Position numbers and translations under genes: made by a program. A stretch of DNA of 64,000 bases from Vibrio anguillarum (GTDB lineage: Bacteria > Pseudomonadota > Gammaproteobacteria > Enterobacterales > Vibrionaceae), in the NCBI RefSeq assembly GCF_001989995.2, contig NZ_JAHGUP010000039.1, forward strand, positions 58,190 to 122,189, read 5' to 3'. The notes below the pieces were generated by a model. It worked only from the letters and a program-made list of their open reading frames with translations. It was not told the origin of the DNA and did not search any database. The stretch's first letter is position 1. Every line of letters begins with the position of its first letter. Positions 35,044 through 46,760 of this stretch are shown here, piece by piece.

Positions 35044-35907
35044 TTAACTATTGCGCAAAGCGGCGATGCGTTTATCAAGCGGTGGGTGACTCATCAATAA
35101 TTCCGTCATTGAACGTTTACCGTTGATACCAAAAGCCATCATGGAACCTTCCAATTGAGATTCTTGCCCCATTTTTAAACGCTCTAACGCCGCAATCATC
35201 TTGTGTTTACCCACAAGCTTTGCTGCACCTGCGTCGGCGTGGAATTCGCGATGACGGCTATACCACATCGTAATAAAGCTCGCGAGGAAGCCAAATACCA
35301 ATTCCAACACCATAGAGATGCCAAAATAAACCATCATATTGCTACCGCCACCCTCTTCTGAATCACGAGACGACACGATGTTTGCGATAAAGCGCGATAA
35401 GAAAATAACGAAGGTGTTAACCACTCCTTGCATTAAAGTCATCGTGACCATATCGCCATTGGCAATGTGGCTCACTTCATGCGCCAATACCGCTTCGGCC
35501 TCGTCACGCGTCATGCTGTGCAATAGCCCCGTTGAAACAGCGACGAGGGAATCATCACGCTTAGCGCCAGTTGCAAAAGCGTTGATGTCCGGTGAATCAT
35601 AAATTGCCACCGTTGGCATGCCAATGCCCGCCTGCTGAGCTTGACGACTCACAGTTTGCAATAACCAATGCTCAGTTTCGTTACGTGGACTTTCAATCAC
35701 CATTCCACCTACCGAGCGCAGAGCCATGCTCTTTGACATCAATAATGAAATAAATGAGCCGCCAAAACCAAACAACGCGGCCATGACGAGCAAGCCAGAT
35801 AAACTGCCCGGCTGCATCCCCGTCACAGCATAAACAATATTTAATACAAGGCTAAGAACCAGAACCACCGCAAGGTTGGTTGCTAGAAATAACATGACTC
35901 GCTTCAT
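35044..35907 (-). CDS. htpX: HtpX, membrane zinc metalloprotease (M48)
   Basis: 287 residues. Membrane protease that helps remove misfolded membrane proteins. Four hydrophobic segments: two near the N terminus ([38 protein letters not shown]) and two later. The zinc motif is [10 protein letters not shown]. Glu further down ([10 protein letters not shown]) completes the site. [11 protein letters not shown] and [17 protein letters not shown] are HtpX hallmarks. No clear sigma-32 promoter is visible upstream. Confidence 0.95.
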   Translation of the reverse strand: MKRVMLFLATNLAVVLVLSLVLNIVYAVTGMQPGSLSGLLVMAALFGFGGSFISLLMSKSMALRSVGGMVIESPRNETEHWLLQTVSRQAQQAGIGMPTVAIYDSPDINAFATGAKRDDSLVAVSTGLLHSMTRDEAEAVLAHEVSHIANGDMVTMTLMQGVVNTFVIFLSRFIANIVSSRDSEEGGGSNMMVYFGISMVLELVFGFLASFITMWYSRHREFHADAGAAKLVGKHKMIAALERLKMGQESQLEGSMMAFGINGKRSMTELLMSHPPLDKRIAALRNS

Positions 35908-36213
35908 TACTTATCTCCGAATGAAAAGCTTATTATGAGTGTAGGCTGCAAGCGACGCTAGCATGAACCTACACAATTTTTCATATACATATAGTCTAAG
36001 ATTTGAAAAACAAGGTTAAGCGATAAATTGAAACATTTAATGTCTGACACCGAGTTTTCTAAAATCTGTTGCTGGACAGCAAGATGGTTAACCTACCCTT
36101 ACAGTACGTGATGGGCAATTGAACGCATAAGACTTTGGTCGTATTGAGAGTCCCAGCTAAAGTGACTACATTGCATGGGCAACAGACATTTTCGACTGAC
36201 AAAGGACAGCATC
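35908..36213. other. Intergenic region between htpX and the 55-aa gene
   Basis: 306 bp without a supported gene. It contains the divergent promoters and a short TTGCTG-GA-CAGCAA hairpin (36069-36082). Nothing else stands out. Confidence 0.5.
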
Positions 36214-36381
36214 ATGGCTGAAACGAGCAACTATCAAATGGCGATCGATTTACTGTGTTGCCACTTAGGTCTCTCTGAAGATGAAGCTAAACAACAATTG
36301 GGAATTGGCAGTACACCATCCGCGCAGCAACAAATATCTGACACGCAACAAGCACTGATGGGGCTGATGCAAGAAAAATAG
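36214..36381 (+). CDS. Small acidic protein of unknown function, 55 aa
   Basis: Begins MAETSNYQMAIDLLCCHLGLSEDEAKQQLGIG, a helical N-terminal part with two adjacent Cys, and ends QQALMGLMQEK. ATG 36214 follows AAAGGA. I do not recognise the family. Good ribosome site, its own terminator and sensible codon use support a real gene. In most gamma-proteobacteria lolA would be found in this position relative to ftsK. Confidence 0.65.
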   Translation: MAETSNYQMAIDLLCCHLGLSEDEAKQQLGIGSTPSAQQQISDTQQALMGLMQEK

Positions 36382-36421
36382 CCGTTAGCAAGGCTGGCGA
36401 GAGTTTATGCTAGCTAAATTG

Positions 36422-36464
36422 AAACAGCGCCGCTCATGGCATTATGGGTGGCGCTGTTTTGTTT
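36422..36464 (+). terminator. Terminator after the 55-aa gene
   Basis: Ten-bp stem AAACAGCGCC (36422-36431)/GGCGCTGTTT (36450-36459), 18-nt loop, then TTGTTTG. Confidence 0.82.
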
Positions 36465-36486
36465 GTATTGCCTACAATGACCGTGA

Positions 36487-39372
36487 TTAATCTCGCGGCG
36501 GCGCTGGCGATAGTACTTCGCGATTACCATTATGACCGGGAGCGCTCACAATACCTTGTGCTTCCAACTGCTCTACAATTCTTGCAGCACGGTTGTAACC
36601 GATTTTAAATCGGCGTTGCACTCCTGAAACTGAACCTCGACGCGTTTCCACTACATGTTCAACCACTTGATCAAATAGCGGATCCACTTCTTCATCACTT
36701 TCCATCTTCTCACCGGGTAGCAAGGCTTCTGGTCCTTGGTCACCATAAGTGATCTCTTCTATGTAGTTCGGCTTACCGCGTGCTTTCCAGTTGTTTACCA
36801 CCGCATGCACATCTTCATCCGAGGCAAACGCACCGTGAACCCGGATCGTGTGGCTAGAACCCGGTGGTAGATAGAGCATATCGCCCATACCGAGCAGTGA
36901 TTCCGCACCACTTTGGTCCAAAATAGTTCTTGAGTCGGTTTTAGTCGAAACGGTAAACGCAACGCGGGTCGGAATATTCGCTTTGATTAAACCGGTGATC
37001 ACATCAACCGATGGGCGCTGAGTGGCCAAAATAAGGTGAATACCCGCAGCACGAGCCTTTTGTGCCAAACGCGCGATCAACTCTTCTACTTTTTTACCCA
37101 CCACCATCATCAGATCAGCAAATTCATCAACAACAACGACAATGTAAGGCAGTTTTTCCAGCAGCGGCGGTTCACTCTCCATACTGTCCCCTTCTCTCCA
37201 CAAAGGATCGTGGATAGGGTGACCAGCAGCAGCGGCCATTTTTAGCTTATCATTGAAGCCTTTGATGTTACGCACACCAAGCACAGACATTAATTTATAA
37301 CGACGTTCCATTTCACCCACACACCAACGTAAAGCATTTGATGCGTCTTTCATGTCAGTCACAACTTCAGCTAGCAGGTGAGGAATACCCTCGTAGATCG
37401 ATAACTCTAACATTTTCGGGTCAATCATAATAAAGCGAACGTCTTCTGGGCTCGCTTTATAAAGCATGCTGAGGATCATCACGTTGACCCCAACCGACTT
37501 ACCTGAGCCTGTTGTACCAGCCACCAACACGTGCGGCATTTTGGCTAAATCCGCGACCAATGCTTCGCCAGCAATGTCTTGCCCTAAAACGATGGTCGTG
37601 GGTGATTTCGCTTCTTGGAATTGACGGCTTTTTATAACATCTGACAAATAGACGGTTTGACGACTCATATTTGGCAGTTCAAGACCAACATAAGGTTTAC
37701 CGGGGATCACTTCAACCACCCTCACCGCCATTGCCGATAAAGAACGCGCCAAATCCATCGATAGGCTAGAAATACGGCTCACTTTTACGCCTGGAGCTAA
37801 ATCTAATTCAAAACGAGTGATAACCGGCCCCGGAAAGATATCAACCACTTGCGCTTGGATTTTGTAATCCGCGAGTTTAGATTCAACCAAACGAGCAACC
37901 TCCTCTAATGCCTCTCGGTCAATAAAGTGTTCACGCTTTTCTGGGTGATACAGAAGCTCTAACGTCGGTAGTGGCTCCGTCGGTTTAGGCAGGTTAGTTT
38001 CTTTTTGCATTAAAAATGGATTTTGCTTGGCCGCCATATTGGCCTGAGCCGAAGACACCATGTTCTGAAAAGCCGTCACATCACTGTCTTGCTGGCCTAA
38101 CGGTGGCTCGTCATCTTCTGACATCACATCAAGATCAGCAGCCAACGCTTGATCTGATTCATCTTCATCCAGCACATCTAAATTGGAAATAACCGGTTCA
38201 ACACGCGACACATCAAGATCAACTTCTGTCATCGTAAGCGACGGCTCGCTCACCTCTTCGTCCTCTGCCCATGCATATTGCTGAGCTTCTTGACTGGCAT
38301 CGAGGTCGGCACTGGCTAATGCTTGATGCTCATTAGCTCTTTCATCTACCCAGTCTGCCGATGAAAGAGCAAGGTCATCCTCTTCCAACGCAACAGTTTC
38401 TAACTCTTCAATCGTTGCACTAAGCTGCTTGCTGCGATCAAATGGCGCTTCATCTGAGTGAGTTTCACTGAATTCAGGAGAAGTGTTAGCCTGAGTTTTG
38501 GCCGCTGGCATGTGAATATTAAAACGTCTTGGCGAGTGAGTCTGTTCCAGCTCTTCTTCAACCCCTACCGCAGGCGTGTATTGCTCGGCCCCAAACGCAT
38601 CGAGGGCTGATTTGACATATTCTTCATTTGGCGAACTAGACTCAACAACGGCTAAGTCTGCGGATGATGATTCAAGCGGCGACAACTCCATTGGCGACAA
38701 AACGGGCGCAATATCTTCATCTTTCTCACCACGTAATCGATTGATCAACGCAACGCCAAGAGAAATACTCATCGTGCCTAACCATTCCACGATGCTTAGC
38801 CAGGAGATACCCGTTAGCAGCGTAAAACCAGCGCCCCATAAAAAGAGCAATACTAGGGTTGAGCCTAGTAAATTAAGCGTTGGCAGCGCCAAACTGGTTA
38901 AGACATCCCCAATCACACCACCAGATGAAAAATACCAAATATCGTCAAAGTTGATATCCGCAAGGCCACAACTGGTCAAAATCAAGATGGTTAAGCCGAG
39001 TAAACGCGTTCCCCACAGCACAAAATCAAGGGGTTCATTCTCTTCTCTTTTACGCAGAAAAACCCATGCTAGTACGGTAATCATGAGCGGTATTGGGTAG
39101 GCCAGCGATCCAAAAATAAAGAACAAGGTATCGGCAATCCATGCGCCAATAATACCGCCTGCATTTTCAATATCGCCTCCCCATGCGGTTTGCGACCATG
39201 AAGGATCGGCGGGACTAAATGTTAATAAAGCGATGGAAAGAAGCACAGAGGCAAGCACAGCGACAATAAGCCCGCACTCTTTCAGACGCTGCGATCCATT
39301 GAGGCGTGAAGACTGAGGCTCTTCGCTGGTCTTAATAATGGTCTCAACTTTATTTTGGTTCTCTTTGAACAT
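36487..39372 (-). CDS. ftsK: FtsK, DNA translocase and division protein
   Basis: 961 residues. Coordinates chromosome dimer resolution with septation. Four or five N-terminal membrane helices (to about 200), then an acidic, Glu/Asp/Ser-rich linker (about 220-460) of low complexity, then the motor: Walker [15 protein letters not shown], Walker [13 protein letters not shown], and a C-terminal gamma winged-helix domain ([28 protein letters not shown]) that reads KOPS sites. The linker is shorter than in E. coli FtsK (1,329 aa). lolA is not found downstream. Confidence 0.95.
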   Translation of the reverse strand: MFKENQNKVETIIKTSEEPQSSRLNGSQRLKECGLIVAVLASVLLSIALLTFSPADPSWSQTAWGGDIENAGGIIGAWIADTLFFIFGSLAYPIPLMITVLAWVFLRKREENEPLDFVLWGTRLLGLTILILTSCGLADINFDDIWYFSSGGVIGDVLTSLALPTLNLLGSTLVLLFLWGAGFTLLTGISWLSIVEWLGTMSISLGVALINRLRGEKDEDIAPVLSPMELSPLESSSADLAVVESSSPNEEYVKSALDAFGAEQYTPAVGVEEELEQTHSPRRFNIHMPAAKTQANTSPEFSETHSDEAPFDRSKQLSATIEELETVALEEDDLALSSADWVDERANEHQALASADLDASQEAQQYAWAEDEEVSEPSLTMTEVDLDVSRVEPVISNLDVLDEDESDQALAADLDVMSEDDEPPLGQQDSDVTAFQNMVSSAQANMAAKQNPFLMQKETNLPKPTEPLPTLELLYHPEKREHFIDREALEEVARLVESKLADYKIQAQVVDIFPGPVITRFELDLAPGVKVSRISSLSMDLARSLSAMAVRVVEVIPGKPYVGLELPNMSRQTVYLSDVIKSRQFQEAKSPTTIVLGQDIAGEALVADLAKMPHVLVAGTTGSGKSVGVNVMILSMLYKASPEDVRFIMIDPKMLELSIYEGIPHLLAEVVTDMKDASNALRWCVGEMERRYKLMSVLGVRNIKGFNDKLKMAAAAGHPIHDPLWREGDSMESEPPLLEKLPYIVVVVDEFADLMMVVGKKVEELIARLAQKARAAGIHLILATQRPSVDVITGLIKANIPTRVAFTVSTKTDSRTILDQSGAESLLGMGDMLYLPPGSSHTIRVHGAFASDEDVHAVVNNWKARGKPNYIEEITYGDQGPEALLPGEKMESDEEVDPLFDQVVEHVVETRRGSVSGVQRRFKIGYNRAARIVEQLEAQGIVSAPGHNGNREVLSPAPPRD

Positions 39373-39559
39373 AAACCTAGATTCTGATTAACGCCAACAC
39401 TCAAGGTTTATTGCGGCTTGATGCGTTGGTTTGGGTGAAAACAGTCCGAGCGGCAAAAGCCGCTCGGTTTGTTGTGTGATTTAACCACATCAAGGTTAAA
39501 AACCCAATTGGCGAACGTCAGAATGTGGAAAGAAGTACCACTATTCAGACAATCTGGCG

Positions 39560-40054
39560 TTATCGAGTTTTGATAACCAACTGGTTACTTTGCTTCACTT
39601 CTTCCATCACAACATAAGTGCGCGTGTCATTGACTCCGGGCAAACGCAATAGCGTATCACCCAACAATTTACGATACGCCCCCATGTCAGATACTCGAGT
39701 TTTGAGAAGATAGTCAAAATCGCCCGAAACAAGATGGCATTCTTGAATGTCATCCAGTTTTTGAACCGCAGTATTAAACTGTTCAAACACATCAGGTGCA
39801 CCGCGATTCAATGTAATTTCCACAAATACCAACAGCGAAGCATCAAGATATTGTGGATTCAACAACGCGGTATAACCGGTAATGAAACCTTGACGCTCTA
39901 AACGACGTACACGCTCTAAACAGGGGGTTGGAGATAAACCCACTCGTTTTGATAATTCTACATTCGAAATACGACCATCTTTCTGCAATTCATTCAAAAT
40001 ATTGCGATCGATACGGTCTAAATCCTTGGACGGCCTTTTATAGTTGTCTGCCAT
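39560..40054 (-). CDS. lrp: Lrp, leucine-responsive regulatory protein
   Basis: 164 residues. N-terminal HTH (LDRIDRNILNELQKDGRISNVELSKRVGLSPTPCLERVRRLE) followed by the ligand-binding RAM domain (DIQECHLVSGDFDYLLKTR). It is the global Lrp rather than AsnC by near-identity of the HTH to E. coli Lrp. It is divergent from ald, 156 bp away, and ftsK lies next on its own strand as in E. coli. Confidence 0.95.
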   Translation of the reverse strand: MADNYKRPSKDLDRIDRNILNELQKDGRISNVELSKRVGLSPTPCLERVRRLERQGFITGYTALLNPQYLDASLLVFVEITLNRGAPDVFEQFNTAVQKLDDIQECHLVSGDFDYLLKTRVSDMGAYRKLLGDTLLRLPGVNDTRTYVVMEEVKQSNQLVIKTR

Positions 40055-40210
40055 TTTTTATTCCACCTTATTACTTCCTTGCAAAAATATATACTACAAC
40101 TTTTTAATATTCAGTATCAAATTTTACACATTCACATCTATACTAGTCACAAATTCGAAACAACAACCCTACATATAGTTATAACAACCAAAAAAACCTA
40201 AGGAGTCAGG

Positions 40211-41335
40211 ATGATCATTGGAGTTCCTAAAGAAATCAAAAACCACGAATATCGTGTGGGCATGATTCCCGCAAGCGTGCGCGAACTTGTCTCACACGGT
40301 CACCAAGTTTATGTTGAAACAAATGCCGGTTCCGGCATCGGCTTTTCAGACGATGATTACATCGCTGTAGGCGCATCCATTCTTCCTACTGCTTCTAACA
40401 TTTTTGCGAAAGCAGAAATGATTGTTAAGGTCAAAGAACCTCAGGCTGCTGAACGAGCAATGCTCCGCGAAGGCCAAATTTTATTTACCTATTTACATCT
40501 AGCTCCAGATTTTCCACAAACTGAGGAGCTAATCAAGAGCAAAGCTGTCTGTATAGCCTACGAGACTGTAACAGATAATATGGGTCGCTTGCCACTATTA
40601 GCACCAATGTCTGAAGTCGCTGGTCGAATGTCTATTCAATCAGGTGCGCAGTGTTTAGAAAAATCACACGCGGGCTGTGGTTTGTTACTGGGTGGTGTAC
40701 CCGGAGTCGCACCAGCAAAAGTGGTGGTGATTGGTGGTGGTGTCGTCGGTGCCAACGCAGCCAGAATTGCCGTCGGAATGCGTGCAGATGTGACGATTCT
40801 CGACCGAAGTGTTGATATGCTGCGTAAACTCGATGAAGAGTTCCAAGGTCACGCTAAAGTCGTGTATTCAACAAAGGATGCGATTGAAAAATACGTCCTC
40901 GAAGCCGATTTAGTAATAGGCGCAGTACTGATCCCCGGAGCAGCAGCTCCTAAACTCGTTACTAAAGATCTGATTTCTAGAATGAAACCTGGCTCTGCGG
41001 TCGTTGATGTGGCAATTGACCAAGGCGGCTGCTTTGAAACCTCACATGCTACCACTCATGATGACCCGACCTATATCGTTGATGACGTCGTTCATTACTG
41101 CGTCGCAAACATGCCAGGCGCTGTGGCTCGCACATCAACTTTCGCCTTGAATAACGCTACGTTGCCTTACATTGTTAAACTGGCCAATAAAGGTTATCAA
41201 CGTGCATTATTAGAGGATAAAGGATTCCTAGAAGGTTTAAACGTGATACACGGTAAAGTCACCTGTAAAGAGGTCGCCGAGAGTTTCAACCTTGAATATC
41301 TTGACCCATCTGAAGCTATCGCTCTGTTTAACTAA
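40211..41335 (+). CDS. ald: Ald, alanine dehydrogenase
   Basis: 374 residues. NAD-dependent interconversion of alanine and pyruvate plus ammonia. N-terminal MIIGVPKEIKNHEYRVGMIP and the NAD-binding core VVVIGGGVVGANAARIAVGMRADVTILDRS are diagnostic; Lys and His catalytic residues are in VKVKEPQ and TYLHLAPD. Divergent from lrp and a likely Lrp target. SD AAGGAG before ATG. Confidence 0.96.
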   Translation: MIIGVPKEIKNHEYRVGMIPASVRELVSHGHQVYVETNAGSGIGFSDDDYIAVGASILPTASNIFAKAEMIVKVKEPQAAERAMLREGQILFTYLHLAPDFPQTEELIKSKAVCIAYETVTDNMGRLPLLAPMSEVAGRMSIQSGAQCLEKSHAGCGLLLGGVPGVAPAKVVVIGGGVVGANAARIAVGMRADVTILDRSVDMLRKLDEEFQGHAKVVYSTKDAIEKYVLEADLVIGAVLIPGAAAPKLVTKDLISRMKPGSAVVDVAIDQGGCFETSHATTHDDPTYIVDDVVHYCVANMPGAVARTSTFALNNATLPYIVKLANKGYQRALLEDKGFLEGLNVIHGKVTCKEVAESFNLEYLDPSEAIALFN

Positions 41336-41368
41336 CGATAACAATTTGCGGTAAAGCTCTCAATTCTT

Positions 41369-41403
41369 AGCCAAGTGCGTCATGCGCTTGGCTTTCATTT
41401 TTT
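41369..41403 (+). terminator. ald terminator
   Basis: Ten-bp stem AGCCAAGTGC (41369-41378)/GCGCTTGGCT (41384-41393) with one G-U, then T-rich sequence that runs into the stop codon of the convergent methyltransferase gene. Confidence 0.85.
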
Positions 41404-42591
41404 AAAAGCGTGAACCAATATATTGCGTGGCGTTACTTTCCTAGCGCAAAACTGCTCAATCTGCACCTCATAGCCTTGCTCTTGAAGATAAAGTGCCTTA
41501 TCCAATACCAACCAAAGCTCAATCATGCGGCGAAATGCCTGTTGTACTAAGCCTATCCTTTCCATCTGCCAAAAACGCTGCTCGCCTTTACGTTCATAAG
41601 CAGGCCAATCCACTTCTGGTAATGCGATGCCTTTTTGTGCCGCCGCCCAATAACAAAAAGCTAAAAATCCTTCGGCTAGTTGTGATTTTTTGAGGCTCGG
41701 AATTGGGCAATATTGATGATGCCCAAGCTCAGATCTTAGCAACAAATCAAAACCCAAACGAAACGTCATTTCTTGCAAACGATGACGGCGAACCCGCTCT
41801 CCCCCCGTAACGGTTTCTTGCAGCGGAATACGCAGCTCTTCTTTGGACAAGGCAAGAGAAGAAGTACGACCATAGCTGGACATGGGTTGGTAGCTATCGG
41901 CTTTGATTAAATGGTAGCAACATGGTGAAAACGTAATCGCAGGCAAGCGATGAGCAACGGAATATTCGAGTAGGCGAACATGGAGATCACCACAGGCATG
42001 TAAAGCGACGGCATGCTGATTGGTATTGAAAACGCCAAACGCTTGCGGCTCAAAAGCGTCCCCTTGAATAAATTGCATCGGAAGATCATGTTCATCGGCG
42101 CATGCTTGTCCTGCATGGCAGAGCTGCGACTGATATTCAAAACTAGTGACTTTTTGTTTTGACTGCGCTGCGATAATTCGACCTAAAAAGCCTTTACCCG
42201 CGCACCACTCTAGCCATTCCGTTCCTGAATGCCTAGAGAGGAGTGATTCGCTCATTAAACGAATTTGTTCTAGCTTTCTGCCAGGGATCCCCTGCTCTAA
42301 GTAAGGGCTGAGTGCTTGCTGAGTATTACGAGGGGCATCTTGAAGCCTAATCATGATATCCGCTTCTTTTAACCCCTCGATATACGGATGAAGTTGCTCA
42401 ATGAGCGCTTGCGGCGATGACTTTAAGCTATCGATACTGTCCAAAGATAGCGTTTGCAACCACTGATCCAGCCTATGATCTGAATGTTTCCAAGGTGAAC
42501 TGTCTAAGCCACTATGATGAAAGGGCTCAAATCGCCAAAAACGTTGGTTTTCAATTAAAAAAGCATCGATATGTTTGAAAAGCGCGCGCAT
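41395..42591 (-). CDS. Trm13/Methyltransf_32-like SAM-dependent methyltransferase
   Basis: 398 residues. A SAM-binding core near WLEWCAGKGFLGRIIAAQ (about 137), AVALHACGDLHVRLLEY and the SPCCYH motif ITFSPCCYHLIKADSY. SPCCYH-type enzymes include tRNA 2'-O-methyltransferase Trm13-like proteins and METTL25-type proteins, so RNA methylation is likely; the substrate is not known. Start at ATG 42591 (MRALFKH) after AGGGGG; an upstream TTG start would add seven residues. Overlaps only the ald terminator. Confidence 0.8.
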   Translation of the reverse strand: MRALFKHIDAFLIENQRFWRFEPFHHSGLDSSPWKHSDHRLDQWLQTLSLDSIDSLKSSPQALIEQLHPYIEGLKEADIMIRLQDAPRNTQQALSPYLEQGIPGRKLEQIRLMSESLLSRHSGTEWLEWCAGKGFLGRIIAAQSKQKVTSFEYQSQLCHAGQACADEHDLPMQFIQGDAFEPQAFGVFNTNQHAVALHACGDLHVRLLEYSVAHRLPAITFSPCCYHLIKADSYQPMSSYGRTSSLALSKEELRIPLQETVTGGERVRRHRLQEMTFRLGFDLLLRSELGHHQYCPIPSLKKSQLAEGFLAFCYWAAAQKGIALPEVDWPAYERKGEQRFWQMERIGLVQQAFRRMIELWLVLDKALYLQEQGYEVQIEQFCARKVTPRNILVHAFKK

Positions 42592-42669
42592 ACATCCCCC
42601 TAGAAAGGCCAATTCTAGGAGGTGATGGTTTAATTAGAAAGTGTTTCGTTTTAAATGATCGAAATTTGC

Positions 42670-43662
<993 letters not shown>

Positions 43663-43943
43663 TTATCAAAGATCCAGATCTTTCAATCATAGTTTATAAT
43701 TATTAGTTATAACGCTTAACACTCTCAATTCAAAGCTTGATGATTCAAGAGCGAAGAAAAAAGTAAGTATTTTGCGTAGCTGACTAAATTTTTGCCAACT
43801 ATCGCCCAATCTAAGCAATAAAAGGCAGTTTTTAGGGGTTAAAACAGGAATAATAAAAATAGTCAATTTGAAGGTGTAGTGATAACTAAGGATCGTGTAT
43901 TCTTAATTGCTAGCCACTGAATTCTAATAAAGATACGGATTAT

Positions 43944-44708
43944 ATGAATATAGGTTTAATCATTGCTCTTGTAGCAGTTTTGCTGGTGTTAGTCCTTGGC
44001 TATAACATCATGCTTCAATACAAAGTAAAGGTCGAGTCAGCTAAAAAGCAGGAGTCGACTCGATATATCGCCATTATTGATGCGACAGAAGACCTTATCG
44101 GCAACGCACACCACATGCCGTTTAGTAAAGAACTCTTAGTGTGTTTAAATACCCGTATCCTTGATGCCCTACTTAGTATGTATGAGCTTGACCCGAAAAA
44201 TAAGCAGTTAGCACAACGCATTGAGCATATGAAAGGGCAAATTAAGCATTTACAAGAAAACCACCCAAGTGGTGACAGTACAACGTTTAAAGTACCCACC
44301 AGCGATAAACAAGCTTTGATTATGCTTAAACTAGTGAAACGTTTAAGAGACACGATTCGTAGTGAGCACAATAAAGGACGTTTTGAAACACAATCTTACG
44401 TCGCTGAAAATGCGCGTCTAGAAACAATACAAATTCGAATCAACATTGAAAATGTTGTTAAGCGGGCAAATGATTCGATCGTTCGTGGGCAACCCGGAAC
44501 TGCGATTCAGCTATTGCGTAAAGGGATCGATGTTCTGAGCTCAAAAAATGATGCTTATTCCAATCAAGCTCGTGAAAAACTTCAGTCAATGTATGATGAC
44601 TTAGAAAAACGACGCCAAACAAAAAGTGCAACGGATCTTCAACAAATTGAAGATAACGAGAGAAATAGTGATATGGAAGCACTGTTTGGTGAAAAGAAAA
44701 AATGGTAG
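43944..44708 (+). CDS. Membrane-anchored coiled-coil protein of unknown function
   Basis: 254 residues. One N-terminal membrane helix (IGLIIALVAVLLVLVLGYNIML) followed by a cytoplasmic, mostly helical, charged region with coiled-coil stretches (KKQESTRYIAIIDATEDLIG, LKLVKRLRDTIRSEHNKG, QAREKLQSMYDDLEKRR). No Walker motif is visible, so names such as DNA-repair ATPase seen for relatives are not supported here. Own promoter between it and cysB; terminator follows at 44738. Confidence 0.75.
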   Translation: MNIGLIIALVAVLLVLVLGYNIMLQYKVKVESAKKQESTRYIAIIDATEDLIGNAHHMPFSKELLVCLNTRILDALLSMYELDPKNKQLAQRIEHMKGQIKHLQENHPSGDSTTFKVPTSDKQALIMLKLVKRLRDTIRSEHNKGRFETQSYVAENARLETIQIRINIENVVKRANDSIVRGQPGTAIQLLRKGIDVLSSKNDAYSNQAREKLQSMYDDLEKRRQTKSATDLQQIEDNERNSDMEALFGEKKKW

Positions 44709-44737
44709 CCCATTATTTTTGATTAGGAAGTATTTTT

Positions 44738-44760
44738 AAGGTCGCATAAGCGACCTTTTT
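44738..44760 (+). terminator. Terminator after the coiled-coil gene
   Basis: Eight-bp stem AAGGTCGC (44738-44745)/GCGACCTT (44750-44757), 4-nt loop, T-run. Confidence 0.85.
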
Positions 44761-44788
44761 CATACAACAACGTAAAGAAAACATTAAT

Positions 44789-45484
44789 TTAAATTAACGT
44801 ATCATTTATCGCTTTTAGGACTTCATCCGGTCTTGTTGCCTGAGTAATTGGGCGACCGATGACTAGATAATCTGAACCAGCTTTTATGGCCTCACTCGGA
44901 GTCATAATACGTCTTTGGTCTCCTGTTTCAGAACCAATAGGACGAATCCCTGGCGTAACTAATTTAAACTCTTGACCAAGATGGCTCTTAAGCATGTGCG
45001 CTTCTTGAGCTGAGCATACCACTCCATCTAACCCTGCATTTTGAGTTAGGCTAGCCAGACGCATTACATGCTCTTTAGGCGCAACATCGATGCCAATACC
45101 ACGAAGATCAGATTGTTCCATACTGGTTAGTACTGTGACAGCAATAAGTAGTGGTCTATCGTTACCATAAGGTTCAAGAATCTGGCGAGACGCCGACATC
45201 ATTCTCTCCCCACCACTGGCATGAACATTCACCATCCATACGCCAAGCTCAGCCGCCGCACGTACGGCTTTAGAGCACGTGTTGGGAATATCATGAAACT
45301 TTAGGTCTAAGAATACCGAAAAACCTCTTTTGTGTAGCTCACGCACAAAATCGGGACCAAACAGGGTAAACATCTCCTTACCCACTTTTAATCGACAGCT
45401 GCTGGGGTCAATTTTATCAACAAAAGCTAACGCTTCCGCTTGTTGCTCATAATCCAACGCCACAATTACTCTCTGGTCTTTCAT
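44789..45484 (-). CDS. pyrF: PyrF, orotidine-5'-phosphate decarboxylase
   Basis: 231 residues. Last step to UMP. The catalytic Lys-Asp-Lys array is in [12 protein letters not shown], with the early [11 protein letters not shown] and the late [15 protein letters not shown] phosphate loop. ATG 45484 has AGGAG at normal spacing; a GTG six bases upstream is less likely. Follows lapB as in many gamma-proteobacteria. Confidence 0.95.
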   Translation of the reverse strand: MKDQRVIVALDYEQQAEALAFVDKIDPSSCRLKVGKEMFTLFGPDFVRELHKRGFSVFLDLKFHDIPNTCSKAVRAAAELGVWMVNVHASGGERMMSASRQILEPYGNDRPLLIAVTVLTSMEQSDLRGIGIDVAPKEHVMRLASLTQNAGLDGVVCSAQEAHMLKSHLGQEFKLVTPGIRPIGSETGDQRRIMTPSEAIKAGSDYLVIGRPITQATRPDEVLKAINDTLI

Positions 45485-45508
45485 TTTCACTCCTAAAATA
45501 ATTAAGCT

Positions 45509-45536
45509 AAAAAAATGCAGCTTTCATAAGCTGCAG
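45509..45536 (-). terminator. Hairpin between lapB and pyrF
   Basis: Stem TGCAGCTT (45516-45523)/AAGCTGCA (45528-45535); A-run at 45509-45515 forms the U-tail on the minus strand. It would end the lapB transcript, so pyrF probably has its own promoter. Confidence 0.78.
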
Positions 45537-45571
45537 TTTTCGAGTCGATCAGTAACTCCAGTACATGAACT

Positions 45572-46741
45572 CTATTCACCATCCAAACCACGGATAGGTT
45601 TAATTGAACCCCAATTCTTACATGATGGGCAGTGCCAGTAGAGAGAATGAGTTGAGAAACCACACTTTCTGCATCGGTAGTGAGGTTTTACTTTTAGTTG
45701 CTCACCTACCAATTTTTGCAAGGTCGACAAGCTCTCTTTCGCTCGACCTTCCTCCGCTTCGATGAGATGGTAGTCAATTAAACGGTAGAAGCCCTTCATG
45801 GTCGGATTTTTAACCAATTGCCGTGTCAAAAGTTCCTGTGCTGCTCCAGCACCATCATGTTGTGCCACCAACTGTGCGAGCATCAGTTCAGCTGACACTC
45901 CAGCTTCATTGATAATGCACTCGCGTAAAAACTCAACAAGTTCACCCTCTTTCCCAATATGGTGATAGCACTCAGCAAGCGTAGGCAATACCTCGCCGAT
46001 AAAATCAATGTCCTGCTCCAAGACCATTTGCATATACTGGATTGTATGACGGTAGTCATCATTTTCAAGATACAGCTTACCTAAAGAGATCGTTGCGCGT
46101 ACACATTTCGGATCTTCAGACAGCGCTTTTTTAAGATATTGAATCGCTTTGCTATCGCGTCCTTCAGCCTTCTCTTGCATTGCAAGTTCACACCAAAAAT
46201 GGGCTATAACACTGTGCATCCTTTTTCTGCCTAATTTTACCAACGCATAAGCGTAATCGATAGCTTTATGCCACTCTCGAGTCTGTTGGTAAATAGAAAC
46301 CAATTGTTGCAACGCCGCTTCTTTGTGTTCGGGCTCTTCAATCAGTTGTTCAAATATTTTTTCAGCGCGGTCGAGAAAACCTGCCACCATATAATCTTTT
46401 GCCAATTGTTGTAAGGCGAGATTTTTTTGGTCAATAGTAAGACTTGAACGAGATATGAGATTTTGATGGATGCGGATAGCACGATCAACCTCTCCTCTTG
46501 AACGGAATAAGTTGCCCAGCGCTAAGTGGGTGTCAATCGTTTCATTGTCTACTTGGAGTAGCTCGATAAAATGGTCAACGGCCTTATCTGATTGATCAGA
46601 AAGCAGTAAGTTAAGACCCGTCACATACTGACGAGAAATTTGGTGAGAGTGTTTCTGCTTATCTTGCTGAGCACTGCGATTTCCCATATACCAGCCGTAG
46701 GCGGCGGCAATCGGTAATAGCAAGAAGAGAATTTCTAACAT
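45572..46741 (-). CDS. lapB: LapB (YciM), LPS assembly regulator
   Basis: 389 residues. N-terminal membrane helix (LEILFLLLPIAAAYGWYMG), about nine tetratricopeptide repeats, and a C-terminal rubredoxin-like zinc site CRKCGFSTHSLYWHCPSCKN. It guides FtsH to LpxC and so sets LPS synthesis. Start ATG 46741; a TTG codon three bases earlier is rejected. Directly downstream of lapA (gap 19 bp). Confidence 0.94.
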   Translation of the reverse strand: MLEILFLLLPIAAAYGWYMGNRSAQQDKQKHSHQISRQYVTGLNLLLSDQSDKAVDHFIELLQVDNETIDTHLALGNLFRSRGEVDRAIRIHQNLISRSSLTIDQKNLALQQLAKDYMVAGFLDRAEKIFEQLIEEPEHKEAALQQLVSIYQQTREWHKAIDYAYALVKLGRKRMHSVIAHFWCELAMQEKAEGRDSKAIQYLKKALSEDPKCVRATISLGKLYLENDDYRHTIQYMQMVLEQDIDFIGEVLPTLAECYHHIGKEGELVEFLRECIINEAGVSAELMLAQLVAQHDGAGAAQELLTRQLVKNPTMKGFYRLIDYHLIEAEEGRAKESLSTLQKLVGEQLKVKPHYRCRKCGFSTHSLYWHCPSCKNWGSIKPIRGLDGE

Positions 46742-46760
46742 CAAGTCAGCCTTTATTTCA

